Assembly (NCBI GenBank): GCA_963070105.1
Contig: OY718803.1
Location: 7,359,823 to 7,423,822 of the forward strand
Length of the DNA stretch: 64,000 nt
Origin: Litomosoides sigmodontis
Taxonomy: Eukaryota; Nematoda; Chromadorea; Rhabditida; Onchocercidae
Direction: 5' to 3'
Shown: one piece after another, positions 12,901 through 25,093 of the stretch
How positions within the stretch are numbered: the stretch's first letter is position 1
Layout of the letters: every line of letters begins with the position of its first letter
Program-made: the position numbers and the translations under genes
The notes under the pieces: model-generated
Database searches by the model: none
Seen by the model: the letters and a program-made list of their open reading frames with translations, nothing else
Told to the model about the DNA's origin: nothing

Positions 12901-15900
12901 TAACTAAAAATTTTACCTCTTGCTGATCAAGTGAAGCAGCTCGCCTCCTCAAATCACTACCACCACTTCGTAATGATGATAATAACAGTGACAAAACGTA
13001 AGTGTACATGCGCGACATAACCGTATCGACTTGAGCTGTTGCTTCTATCTGTAATTTTGAATTTCAAATTCATTATAATGTCACGAAAGTTAAAAATTAT
13101 TTGAGGTTAAGAAAAATGACATTTTATTACACTCATAAAGAAATAAAGCTTTTAAAAATAAAATCCATACCTCAACTTTAAGATACCAATATAGGTAGTA
13201 AGTGATAGATGGATTACTACAAGCAGAACGTATCAAAAATGATGTAAGATCATCGCCCGTTAGGCACTTTTGCATAGCTTGTTCAACCATTTGTTGATTA
13301 TGTGTTTCCTGACCACCTTCAATTGTCAATTCCCCATTCTCCTTTTTGGTATCATTAGTTTTCTTCTGCATTTCCTTTTGCTTCTATATTAATAAAACAT
13401 TTATTACTATTAATATGGCATTTAATGCTTTAACAAATTTTCATCTGACACGCAATTATATTCAGTTGTAACAAAGTCATTAAATCAGTTCGGATTTCTG
13501 ACAACTTATCATGTTACGTAACGAAATTACAATCTGATATTTTGCGCACTTTTACTAATTCTAAAGACATGCTCACAAGTCAGGCATACTATCCAAGATC
13601 ATCCTATCCTGAGCTTAGCAGTTGTCGCCTAAACTATCAATAATCAAAATGCTTCGAAAAATACTGAATTCAACGAAATTCTTGATGAAAGTAACAAACT
13701 TGTTAAAAATACCTCTAAATCTCTCGAAGCATCCATTATAAATCGTTCATATTTAAGTGCCTGCACAAGTTGTGGTAGATACAACAAAATATGTTCAGGC
13801 TTAGCATGTGATAAACGTGATACAGCGTATCGGCGCAATTCTGCATGCCGAAATGTCGGAGAAAGAAGTTCCAAAGCGTCACTAGCTTCTAACGGTGACC
13901 ACTCACTGAAAACCCTGACTATAAAGAAAAAAAGAAAAAACTTAACACTCCAAATCAGAAAAGTTTTTCAATTGCAGAAAGTTGGCCTAATCTGCAATTC
14001 GAAACAGATAATTTGCAATTTTTTAAAATCATCCTTTTTTTCAGTCAGTGAATGGTGATTGATCCTGAAATAAAAATTGCGTTCCGATATAAATTTCACT
14101 TAAATTACACATGAATAACTTTGAAATATAGCTTTGATAACAATTACTTCACAAGAACCAAAGCATAGGCTGCCTCTTCAGTTTTATTCCAAGCCACTGC
14201 ACGAACAAATTTTGGTAATGCTTTACGATTATTACGAAGAAAATATCGAAATTTCCAAATTAAATCGCGCTCTTCAGAGTTTATTGCGTGTGCCGGTGGT
14301 AACTGCAACACATACTAATGGTAAAACAAGCTAAAAAATAATCATTGATATTAAAAGCGCTTTAGTTCAACCATATACAAAAACTTAAATTTAACAGAAT
14401 ATATCGAACACCAAACTTTCGAAACATCAAAAAAGGAAAATTCGTAGATTTGATGCTGCAAAGTTACCCGGACAATCCTTTCCAGGTATTGACGCGCGGA
14501 AGCATTAGGTTTAAGTTCTCGTTCAATAATACCAGCTCGCGAGGAACGCGTCATCATGTGATGCTTGACTTCACAAACATTTTCAAAGTCCATCTCTGGG
14601 TCGATTAATGGATAAATACTTCGTCTTTTAAACTTTTCTTCATTATCATAATAAACTACAGAAAATGTAGAGTCCCCGCAAATGAATCGAGCCATTTCGA
14701 CAATTAAATACAAACAACGTTGTTCAACTTCACGCTGAAAAATAATTCATTTATGAATAAAAGATATGTCTTTTAACAGAAAGTCATGTCTTTTATTTTC
14801 AAACTTGTCTACCTACCCACATATTCCACGATGCAAGTAATAATCTAATATGGCAAATATTTAACTAATAACACTACATATTTTTGTTGTGTACTTCATT
14901 TTTAAATCAGATTGATCTTTACCCAATGGCCATAAAATTTCTCTTCACTTCTTTCAGAGAATTCCATACTTTACCCAAATGTTATAACGGGAAACAGCAG
15001 ACCAACCTCCTTCTTGATCTGTTCAATGCGTGGAAATGTAAGTCGATCAAGCCAATCAACATGCTCAATCAACCTTTCACCATATTCCTTGGTTCGCTTT
15101 TGTAAGCGGTCAACACCTGTCTGTTTTGCAAACTGTAACAGTACAAACAACATAGAATAAATAACACTTTCCTCAGTATATTTTATCCGTTAAAGGTGAA
15201 GCAAAAAAAACTTCACTAATATTTCGGAACGTGACCCACAACAGTATTAAAATATCAAATGAGGTTTACTGTAATGTCAACTGCGCCATCTTTTACAGAA
15301 CAATATTGACGCAATACTGGTGGTTGAGAAATTAGAATTTAGCTTAGCCACAATTAACTCAGCGATAATATGAAACCTAAGAAAATAAAAAAAGTAAGAA
15401 CAAAACATTCTATTATTACATACAACCTTGGATGGTAAAGGTGGATTCAAATAATCGTCAGGTTTTGTAGCCACTTCCATTTTTAACGCAATAGTACCAG
15501 ATCGAAATACTCCACGTTTGCTGAACAGCGAAACAGATGAATGTGCTATAAATCGTGCCTCTAAGCCATCGGTTACGTCCCACAGGCACGTATGGATAAA
15601 TGAATCAAGACTCAGCTCACTGGAAATAAGAAAACCAATGTTGTATGCAACTGTAAAGCACTTGAACTTGCTTCCGTTATGTCACTATTCTTGAAAAACA
15701 AAATAACAGAATTGGTAAAAAGATATTGCGAGCAAAAATAGTTGACCTTAGCTTTCTGCTGATAAACTATAATCCTGCTTATAATTTTGCAAAATATTGA
15801 ATTCAAAGCATTTTTGAAATTTTGATAAAACGTGTAGCTATGAATTTCTCAAAATTTTGCTAGTAACAAACTGATTTCGTTCAATCTGAATTTCGTTAAT

Positions 15901-16426
15901 AAAACTTAAAATGATTTCACTTTATTTTACAGAGAATGTATCTTAGATGGAACAGTGAAACAGGACACCTTATTCTGACAGGTAACACAATCCATTCATC
16001 CCAGGAATAAAGCGTTGTACGAACATTACTTGGAGGGGATTTATAAGAGGTCCAAATTGGCATACCCACCTGTCGTTTATGACAATAAATCTGCAAAAGT
16101 ATAAAAAGGTCAGCATACAACACGAAATTTTAAATTAATAACAATTATTGAATAACTATTTCAGATTACCTGAACATGCGCTGGAGTTAAGCTAATTTTC
16201 CCCTCTTATATACAAGCAATCATTTTTAGAATGCTTTTATTTTTAAAATATTCAAAAACAGAAAGTTCGAAACAAAAAAACCAACCGCCGCGGTGATGAA
16301 GAAATTGCCTGCCAAAACGTGATAAGATTTATCCAAAAGCGAAATACTTCCTTCCAAGGAACCAACTCGTAACTGCACGTTAACGTCTAAGTCACAACTG
16401 TGAACATATGAAAATTCACTATCCAT
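9920..16426 (-). CDS. vps-34: Class III phosphatidylinositol 3-kinase VPS34
   Basis: Makes PI3P on endosomes and autophagosomes, with VPS15 and Beclin-1 as partners. Complete, 17 exons: 16309-16426, 16170-16204, 15969-16090, about 15420-15619, about 15270-15316, 15007-15132, 14468-14734, 14148-14302, 13713-13905, 13171-13383, 12917-13048, 12414-12694, 11913-12090, 11302-11421, 10942-11095, 10313-10471, 9920-10049, about 876 aa. Order: C2 domain (start [32 protein letters not shown]), [13 protein letters not shown] linker, helical domain ([19 protein letters not shown]), then kinase. Kinase motifs: GDDLRQDQL at the 12414/12090 junction, catalytic loop [10 protein letters not shown], activation loop [15 protein letters not shown], and the C-terminal helix ending HDVHQLIIN. 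The invariant D-R-H-x-x-N is kept, although the second x is H where other VPS34 proteins have D. Intron 1 looks GC-AG. Exons 4-5 are the least certain boundaries. Confidence 0.97.
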
Positions 16427-17417
16427 CTTTACTCCTTGATTTATACTCCCTTCGGTGATTGCTAATTGGTTAAACGGCCATTATTAAACACTAAAGATCT
16501 GTCCCATATGCATCTGAAAATAGTTTGCAAGATCATCCAAAACGCAGTTTTATTCCATCAAAGACTAGTTCATTTCGCAAAAGGTTAAACTGTTTTTATT
16601 ATTTATCAGCTTATACAAATCCACATAAAATTCACAGATTCAGTGAAATCGGAAAAGGCATAATACTTTCATTAATACTTTCAGAATATTTTGTACAGCT
16701 TGTATACAGCACATCTTCCCATTGCACATCGTTTTCACATAACTTTATCAGCGCTTTTTTAATAACAAAGAAACAAGTAAATTGAAGAGCACATAAGAAT
16801 CCCGTATATCAAATAAAAAAATATTTTTTTTTAATGAAAAATTTGTAAAATAATAGGCTATGTGGTAATCTGAAGCAAAAGAATTCCGAGAGATAACATC
16901 AATTTCAAAATAATGGTATTAACAAGCTTGGAGATGCTGAAAAATCCTGAGCTAATCTCATGTTTCAGTAACTCTAGTGCACACCACTCCAACGCGAAGC
17001 AATCTGTACAAATAATATATAGAACAGAAACGCTAATCTCACAAAATCCAACTCATAAGAGAAAGGATAAAATACAACAAAAAAATGACTTTTGATGAGA
17101 AAAACCTTGAAATATAAGTTAATCAGTCCCAAATATAACTGATGACTGCGATGGAAAATAAATAAACATAGAATGTATATTCCTAATTGTAATTTGATAT
17201 CGCAGAAATTTTCTATTTACAACATCAGCATGGGACGTGTGTTATTTAAAAAGTTATCATTCTCTAAAACCATGAGGAAAAACCAGTTTTTACCCTAGAA
17301 AAAGAACAAAGCTATAAATTTATATCAACATAATAAATCAGAGATCAAGATTTTAAAACTGAACAATGACAGAACTTATGAGAAAAAATAAACTCCAATT
17401 TTCACGCACATTTTCAA
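16427..17417. other. Intergenic region, vps-34 promoter side
   Basis: AT-rich sequence between the vps-34 start and the MEAF6 stop, both on the minus strand. Short plus-strand frames at 16525-16785 and 16913-17095 lack splice context and similarity. No RNA gene or repeat was recognised. No clear trans-splice acceptor stands just before the vps-34 ATG. Confidence 0.55.
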
Positions 17418-18344
17418 TCATTTTGGCGACTTTTTCTTACTGCCACTTTTCTTCGATGGGACATCTCTACCCGGTAAAGATTTTGGACTGTTATTTGGGC
17501 TTTCTTCGTGTATCGATTGCTGAATGGTGTTGCGACTTAATGATGCTGGTGAGGTAACCGAGGAACTGGAAAACAACCGCTCCGATTCACGCATACCTTT
17601 TCTTGCACCCTTTTTATCTAACTTCAAGCTATTCTTTGAAGGTGGTGCAACCAATGTTAACCGATCCCAACCTACAAAACACTATAAAGTGCTTGCTCGA
17701 CTTTCCCAAAATATGGTACTGAAATGAGTCTAGTAGTGGCTCATAAATATTAGTAAAAGATATTGGAGTGATTGCATCAAAGCAAAGTTCAACGTATAAG
17801 ATTAATTAGTGATAGATAAAAAATTGAGCTGGAATAATCCATTTATAAATTATTTCATGGCAATTAAAGTAATCAGCAAAACAAAATAAGGAGCAATTTC
17901 AACGGTTTTGTTTCACAAAATGCAACATTGTCTAACCTTTTACGACATTCCCATAATCGGCGGTCTCCTCTAAATATGAACCTTCGAAGTTGTAAATTTG
18001 TTGCTCAAGGGCGCTAAGCGTTTCCTAAAAAACAACTAACCGATGAGAAATCCTCCCCACTCCCAAAAAAAACATCCCAAGAAATCAAATCTATGGATGG
18101 AACTAAAATACTGTTCTAACAAATTGTAGGACCTCACATGTGAGGTCTCACAGGAACCATAGGAAAAAAAGAAAGCTCTCAGCTTGAATACATAGCTTAA
18201 CACGGACTAACAATCCACGTATAAAACGCCTAAGGCAATTGTAGGTGGTAATTTCGACTGAAGCAATGAACTTACTGCAAGTTCAGCACGACGTTTCACA
18301 AGATCAGCCAGTTCTCTTCGTATTTCGTTTAAATCTTTCGCCAT
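17418..18344 (-). CDS. MEAF6-like: MEAF6/Eaf6-like histone acetyltransferase complex subunit
   Basis: Small subunit shared by NuA4/TIP60 and MOZ/HBO1-type acetyltransferase complexes, acting on chromatin in the nucleus. Three exons, 18276-18344, 17937-18024 and 17418-17671, give 136 aa in frame. The N-terminal coiled coil reads [19 protein letters not shown] followed by [20 protein letters not shown], then [12 protein letters not shown], the Eaf6 signature. After it comes [20 protein letters not shown], very close to the vertebrate MEAF6 segment, then a Ser-rich and basic tail ending [11 protein letters not shown]. The tail is shorter than in vertebrates. An unpaired acceptor ending TTCTAG lies about 20 bases before the ATG (plus-strand 18363-18365), consistent with trans-splicing. 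It shares an upstream region of about 840 bp with the divergent DIPK1-like gene. Confidence 0.95.
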
Positions 18345-19182
18345 TTAATCATTCACTGTTTGCTAGAAGCAAACATTACATTAGAAGTGCAACATTGCAA
18401 AAGGCGGAATGTTGCAAGAGCAGAGAATGCGTAACACAAAATCCTTTCTGTTAAGTTGTAAAAACAACCTTACACTGATAATTCTGCACTGAGAAGAGAC
18501 GATCAGAAGGAGAGAATGGATCGGAGGGTTCTCAGACGGTTTGTCTAAGGGAAGAGGAAGACTAACCGGATAGTTTATCTAAGGGAACAGGAAGACTTGC
18601 CGGACAGTTTGTCTAAGGGAACTGGAAAACTTATCGGTTGCTTTGTCTAAGGGACAGGAAGACTTACCGATAATAGTTGACGGGAAGCAAGAAGTCTGTC
18701 GGAATCGAAGAGGCATAAACTGCAATGCATAGCTGCGGGGGAGAGACTGAGCGCCAGGCAATGAGACAAAACCTTGAAAAGGTCTCTTTCGTGTCCGAGC
18801 AGGCTCGTGCTCGAGTAGCGGGGAAACTATGATGTTTGGTGTTTCGCTGCTTTGTTCATTCGTTCCGCTGCAAGCTTTGCTTTGATGCGTTCGCGCGAAA
18901 TCGAAGTGAAATAACTTCACATGCTTTTTACTAATTTCTAATTGAATACTAATTGAATAAGCACACATAAACACTCATGCACACTTATTCACGTACGTTC
19001 ACGTGGCGCATATTCATTTATGCGTCCGTTTGGCGCGTGTGGACATTTTCATGTACAATAGGCGTAAGGTATTTGTGTGAGAAGTTTTCAATAATTGGAA
19101 TTTAAGCGATAATCCGTGCAAAGTGCTAAAGGTGAAAGAAGAAGGTGCAGTGGTCGTGTAGCGATCGACCTGTCTAAGTGGG
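18345..19182. promoter_or_regulatory. Divergent intergenic/promoter region with CpG-richer core
   Basis: This separates the start of MEAF6 (minus) from the start of the DIPK1-like gene (plus). It is richer in G+C and CpG than its surroundings from about 18.7 to 19.05 kb and has one CACGTG E-box-type hexamer at 19000-19005. It contains the 34-bp tandem repeat listed separately. A minus-strand frame at 18579-18974 runs through the repeat but lacks codon-like structure and is not called. A bidirectional promoter is an inference from layout. Confidence 0.5.
18533..18670. repeat. 34-bp tandem repeat, four imperfect copies
   Basis: Four copies of a unit with the core TCTAAGGGA followed by A/G-rich AGGAAGACT and CCG. 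The core TCTAA falls at intervals of exactly 34 bases (about 18544, 18578, 18612, 18646). The unit is not a multiple of three, so a coding repeat is unlikely. It lies upstream of MEAF6 in the divergent promoter region. Confidence 0.85.
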
Positions 19183-22100
19183 ATGAGTGAAGAAAGTCAG
19201 GGTGGTATAACGTCAAGCGTGATAATGGAATATCCGTCAAATATGTCACACATGTGGAGTGGATTAATGGAGGAGGATAGCGATGATGATTTGCTTGACT
19301 GTTGTAATCGTTTGAGGACAAGGTTAGATTTACTGCATCGTTATTTTAAAAGGAATTATCAATGTAAAACTTCCGGAGCAAGTCTTTCATGTTCGTTCAT
19401 ATTTTAAACATTTATTTTAAAGAATTTATTTTTAAGTTCAATTTGCAGAGAAGTCAATTTCATTAATCCAATTTTTGTTGGAAATGTTTTTCCTTAATTT
19501 CCTACGTGAAATCATGCAAGTACATAAACACTCCTACAGTAGCCGTTCTGCATCATTTCAATATAGCTAATTCACATGTAACAATAGCTATAGTTGATCA
19601 ATGTTGTTCAGCGATCTGTTCCGTAGAAGTTGCTGTCTGTAGCTAAAAATTAATCGTTCTATTAAATGGACAGTTTCTTATTAACAATCGGTGATAGTGT
19701 GAAAATTGGTCTGTTTGACTCATTTGCTCGCTTTGCCAATTCAAAGAAGTGCTCATCGGCTGATGTAATGTTTTTGTTGGTGACATTTTAGACTGTTCAC
19801 AATTCTTTAAATTCTGGGTGATTATTGCTCGCTACTTACTTATTTTATTCCTATATGCCATATTTCCTTTGCATATAAAATCCATTCTTGCTTAAATGAA
19901 TAGCATAGAATGTTACAGAGTTCTTATAGGTCTTGTTTAATTCAGCGGACGACCAAGTTGGATACAAAAACACTCGTATAATCATTTTACGATCATGTTT
20001 TTGTGTACGACTTATGTTGTTTCTAAGAAATTGCGTGCGATATCGTTATGCTGTACATATCGTCCAATCTAATTTTGTCTTTTTTCCTTTATCTTTTGGC
20101 TCTACTACGCTGTTAAACTTGGAAGTAATAAGTATGCATAATCCCTTCGTATTCTCATTTTTCATTTTCTCCCTACACTTCAGTACTGGTAATTTTGGAC
20201 CCTGCACTATTCGATTGCTTTTCTGTTCAAAACGGGGTCGCATTATGGCTTTTTTGTTCTCATTACTAGCATTATATTTGGTGTATTCAAGTAAGTTTTT
20301 TTTTAAATTTTTTGAAGAAAAACTTCAAAATATTTGAGATCCAAGTAATTGAGAAAAACTTTAAAGGTTTGAGATCTAAGTAATTTGCCTTTAATATGTG
20401 ATATCGCATGACTATTTTCTCTTTATTCGCGTTTTACTTTTGTGCTGTTTTGATTCACGTAAACTTAGGAGATAATATAGATTTCTAAGCTGCGAAATAT
20501 CAATTTTTGCTTATAACTGATACTTTTTTAATTTCAGACTGGAACAGCAGTGCAGTAATGCAGACAGGTGTGATGCCGACAGTAGCCTCGAGTAATCATT
20601 CCCGGTTGGCAATGCCCCTTGCTTTCAACTAAATTTTAAATCTATTATTATATCGTAGTCACATCCTGCGTCAAATCTGTCAAGCCTATCTATGTTTAGG
20701 TTAAGTTAGTAATCACTGTGTAGATTTGCCGGCAGCAAATTTCAGAAACGACACTTTCTTAACTGTTAACTAGCACATTGCTCTTTCTCTCAGCTTACTG
20801 CAAGTAAACAGTGTTGGTTTCAGTATAAATCAATGTAATTGTTGGAGTCTTTGAGAATTTTGCTGCTTTTAGGGCGCATAAAATTTTGCTAGATTTGTGT
20901 AAAGCATATGCCGAACAGAAAGTGAGTGGGGATTTGTGTAACCGTTTATGTTACCATAAAAAGTGGAATATTTTGGATATTTATGAAGGAAATAAAGTTG
21001 TCATTACGATCAAGGATGGTGGTCAAGAAGTTATACTCAAAAGTCAACATTTATATATTGATGAATTTGAACATTTGGATCCACGAGTTAACGAAAGCTT
21101 GTTTTTTGATGCCGTAAGTTCTTAATTAAATTTTTTCTTAATACAAAGTTTTTTATTACTTTCCTTTAATGTAATTGTGATTGGAACGTCTAAAAATATA
21201 AAAAATGGAAGTTAAAGGTATAATTGAACCAAGTATTTACGTATAAATTATAAAGTTTAGAGTAGAGACATGTGTAGAGAAGAAAAGATTGTGAGTCTTT
21301 TACAGTATTTATTGAAACCGTATTTTAAACTGTTTTCTTTCTGATTTCTTCACTTCCAGATTCTTGGTATAGTTAATTATAACCTAAAGTTGGGTTGGCC
21401 CTCACATTATAAACATCATTTGATTGAAATTCTCTGGCCTATATATGTTCGCAAAGGACGTGATTCATTGTCTGAAGCCGATCGTCGAAGTTTATGGGCG
21501 CTTCTTTCTCAGGACGAATATATTACTTTCCGAGTTCTACCATTTACGCGTGTTACACCTAAGGTAGAATCAGTTCATTTCATTCGAAGTTTATTTTGTG
21601 CAAGGGTTTTTTACTGGAATAGAAATTTCTCGTCTTCATTATATAATAAATTTTTCTTTTTCTAGGAGTTGCCTTTTTCCTGTGAAAAAAATTTATTTTT
21701 AGTTAAAATGCAAGAGAAGTATTTCAAATGAATTTTTTGAGAGCTTTATTAAAAGAAAATTGTAAAAAAGTGCACATTACAGGTCATTGGTACGTGTGGG
21801 CATTTCTATCAGGTAGAAGCATTGGTTCCATTCCATATGAAGGGTTATTATATGAATTTAAAAGCCAAAATATTACTTCATCTGATGGGTACTTTGAAAT
21901 TGTTCGATGAATTTTTAAATGAACCATTACAGTGGTGTGATATTAAATTTGATAATCTTGGACTTGCTGCTGATTATCCGAAAAGGTTCGTCTTCGGAAA
22001 AAAAAATTTCACTTCTTGTTATATTGTTTACAACATAATATTTTTTGAAAAGACCTAATTTTATTCTCTCAACTTTTCGCAAATTCTCGCTGTGTAAGAG

Positions 22101-23348
22101 AGCTTAAACTTTGATATCTTCTTTGACTAGTCCAAGGAGATTAAATACATCCATATTTTCTAGCCATCTTCCAGCATGTTCTCACTCCTACTTTCATTGA
22201 AATATGAAATTAAAATTAAATTTGGAAGTCAAGAAACCGCTCTATGCCGTTACCATTTCATGATTCATGTTAAAAAAATTCATTGGTGATTATGTAGATT
22301 CATGGTGATGGATGCAGATATGCTGTATACTAAATCGCGACTGAAAGCCGTGTTAACCAATCGAATGTGCCAAAAGGATACGGAATGTCATTATTTCGAC
22401 TGCCATGCTAAATGCAATAATGAAACGGGATTCTGTAGTGATAGGACAAATAGTAATTTGGAGGTGTGTCTTTACGTGCCTCAAATGTTGGTGTTTTTAT
22501 ATTTAATGTTTCGTCTCTTGATTTTCAAATCAAAAACTGGACCGGAAGAAGTCATACTTTGTTGTGTGAAAGTTAAAGTATACCTTCCGGTTCAACTTCA
22601 TTGCGGAAAACCGTGCGCGCTGCCTTCACTGTTCAAATGCTAGTAATCAATACGAAAGTAGCAGAATAGATAAAATAGTGGCTAGCAATACTTTTACGTT
22701 ATCATAAATGACCGCAGTCCAAATTTTCTTGTGACTGATACGAGAAAATGTATAACTGGCAGCTTCAGCTTGATTAGATCGTTGTCATCAGCTTCTTCAA
22801 GCCTTCTGAATGATTCCATGCATAGAAAAGGGAAAGACAAAAAAAATCATCCTATCGAGGGCATTTGTGAATAAATGTGCAAATCTGGTTTTACTAAACT
22901 AAAAAATGAAGGATTCGGTTTCACCTTTGAGCACTTTCCCCGTAATTTATTATCTCTTTCTATCTGACCAGAGAGATCGTACCGTATCGATATGATCCAA
23001 GTAAATCTGAGTTTTATTATTATTTATTTTAAATTACGCAGCAATAATTTCAAGTGCTTTTTATGTTTTAATATGTATGTGGGAGGGCATTCATTTTTGT
23101 TCACATAAGCAAGCTGAAGAAAGTGGTTTAGTATAAAATGTAAAACATAGATTAATAGGTTGAAATATTCAAGACAAAATAACGAGGTTTTGCAGGTATT
23201 CTGTGACAAGCTTATTTACCAATTGTATGGTAAATTTTGGACAAAATCAAATCGATACTTAGCTGCATGTCGCGACACATCAGTGTCATTTGAGCAACGA
23301 ATTGCTTCTTTACGACTGTTGTGGTCGTGGAATTTTTCTGATGTGTAA
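19183..23348 (+). CDS. DIPK1-like: FAM69/DIPK1-type divergent protein kinase-like protein
   Basis: A member of the FAM69 (DIPK1) family, type II membrane proteins of the ER lumen with a kinase-like fold and many cysteines. Eight phase-consistent exons: 19183-19322, 20184-20290, 20538-20567, 20893-21113, 21360-21563, 21783-21985, 22298-22463, 23196-23348, 407 aa. Order: acidic cytosolic N-terminus, one TM segment (IMAFLFSLLALYLVYS), a Cys pair region (DLCKAYAEQKVSGDLC), a kinase N-lobe, a segment VRKGRDSLSEADRRSLWALL in the place of the vertebrate EF-hand-like insert but without its Asp ladder, VIGTCGHFYQVEALVPF, catalytic-loop-like WCDIKFDNLGL, DFG-equivalent MVMDADML, then a Cys-rich stretch (CHYFDCHAKCNNETGFC). 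The Asp and Asn of the catalytic loop are present. The exon 1 choice rests on phase. The link from exon 3 to exon 4 could differ by a few bases. Confidence 0.85.
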
Positions 23349-25093
23349 TTTACTTTGTCATGATTAGGTTCTTCCATTTATTTTTTTTAGGTTCACATTT
23401 ACACCATGATGGTTTTTTGGCTGAGTTTTGAATTCCTTGCTTTCCTTTAGCAAAAAATGATTTAAAACTCAAGCACATAATAATCATATAGTCAATAATC
23501 AATGATAGATATATCGAATACCAATTAAAATTACAAAAAAAAGATGACAACAAGAAAAGAGTACTATGAATGGCATAAGAACTTTGTGGAGCAATCTCCC
23601 TATAAAAGTGATTGCAATAAATATAACGGCATTACCCGTAACAAAGCAGTTAATGCAATTCTCTCATACACCGTTATCATTATTCTCTTCCACTGGCCAA
23701 GAAAGTTGTTGCATTTCCTTTCTGAGTTACATAACTCGAAAATGTTGGCAATTTTCTACTCATATTCTGCTTTTTACTTCTCAGTTCAGATTTATTTGTT
23801 TTATACCGCTCATTCATGTTGATATTTCTACTGCGTACCACTTATTGATATTATTTTGTACCTTTTTTTACTGAGATTGTCAATAATTGAGGCGGCAAGA
23901 TCGAAAGATTATGCGACTGTTTCTTACGTGGGTTCCACTTTCTAGAATGTCTTTCTTGTGCACTTGGGATTGTAAGCCTTGCAAGCTGATCTCAGACTGG
24001 TTCAGTATATTTTATATTTCGATCTCGAAATAATGTGGCTTTGCCTTTTAGTGCTATCAATTTTAAAAATCTTGCAAGGAAAAGAACGAAAAGGTTTTGC
24101 AGTTTATTTCAATGATGAGCAGCTTAATTGTTGTATCATTCATTAAGTTTTTGTTGTTGGATGAAAAAAGTGAGCTTTTTTTTTATTTTCCTTTTATTCT
24201 AGATATTCTTTATTTCCATTTTCTAAGACATTTTTTATGTTCCGAATTCTGATTTGAGATAATCGGCGTATTTCGCGGAAGAATAGGAAATAGATTTTAA
24301 CTTGTACTAATAAGTTATGCTTGTAATTGTTTTTTTTTTCAATTTTTTGATCCGAGTTGTGATTATGTTGCCTTTCACGTGATGTTTACGACGCTGTAGT
24401 TTTAAAAAATTTTTTAAAATATCCAATTCAAAGATGGAGCACTCTCACAGTATTCCACATCTACAAACATTTCCACCATTTTTTTTTCTGTTAATTATAA
24501 CAAATTCATATCGGTAGGACTTTGATCGGAAAAGTGACTGCATCAGTTAATTTTATTTATCATTGTTGTGCTGATAACACGAGATGGGGAGAGTGCGTGG
24601 AATGGAAGTGTTCACTTCCACTAAGAGTTGGGGTGGTATCATTGAAATATTTTGATAATAACATCTTTGTTTAGAGAATTGCAGAATTGGCAAGCAACTC
24701 ACATAAAAAAAATTAAGGAAAACGAGCAAAATACATGAGGGAGTGAGACGTGTGCTTGATTTCATTCATTTTTTCCCTTCAGCTTCTAATTTCTGAACGC
24801 AAATTTGAATTGTTTCCTTTTTTTTTTTAAATTTGCTTTTACCAAAGCAAATATCTCATCTACACATTCACAAAAAAAATATAATCAACAACAATTGGAA
24901 TCTTTTCATTCCTTCTAGGAAATTTTATGAAATTTTCATTGATGGCTCGTTGTTTATAAGTAAAAATGGAAAGTGTCAAATGACTGTGGAAGGAATGATA
25001 TGGTTGGAAACACTCCTAAATTGATATCAAATTAAGTTAAACAACATGTGTTTCACGTACGTTTATTGACGGCTGTCATAGTTTTTAATTATC
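23349..25093. other. Intergenic region between DIPK1-like gene and RING cluster
   Basis: Contains the 3' flanks of two convergent genes. Plus-strand open frames at 23544-23874 and 24833-25024 look like UTR or chance. One minus-strand frame, 24553-24765, starts with a signal-peptide-like stretch and is listed separately as a weak candidate. Poly-T runs are common. Confidence 0.5.
24553..24765 (-). CDS. Weak candidate: short secreted peptide ORF
   Basis: A 70-codon frame with a true ATG. Residues 1-24 look like a signal peptide: a basic start (MKSSTR), hydrophobic core CILLVFLNFFYVSC, and a likely cut before LP. The rest is short, with two further cysteines and no recognised family. No upstream acceptor was identified. 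A strong donor-like GTGAGT sits inside the hydrophobic stretch, so it may be the first exon of something else or a chance frame. It lies downstream of RING unit A on the same strand. Confidence 0.2.
   Translation of the reverse strand: MKSSTRLTPSCILLVFLNFFYVSCLPILQFSKQRCYYQNISMIPPQLLVEVNTSIPRTLPISCYQHNNDK

Noticed and set aside
16525..16785. Plus-strand frame upstream of vps-34
   Set aside because: Sits in the promoter region, no ATG context or similarity, and ends in AT-rich sequence.
18579..18974. Minus-strand 131-codon frame in the divergent promoter
   Set aside because: It runs through a 34-bp repeat whose length would shift frame, shows no conserved motif, and ends inside the repeat.
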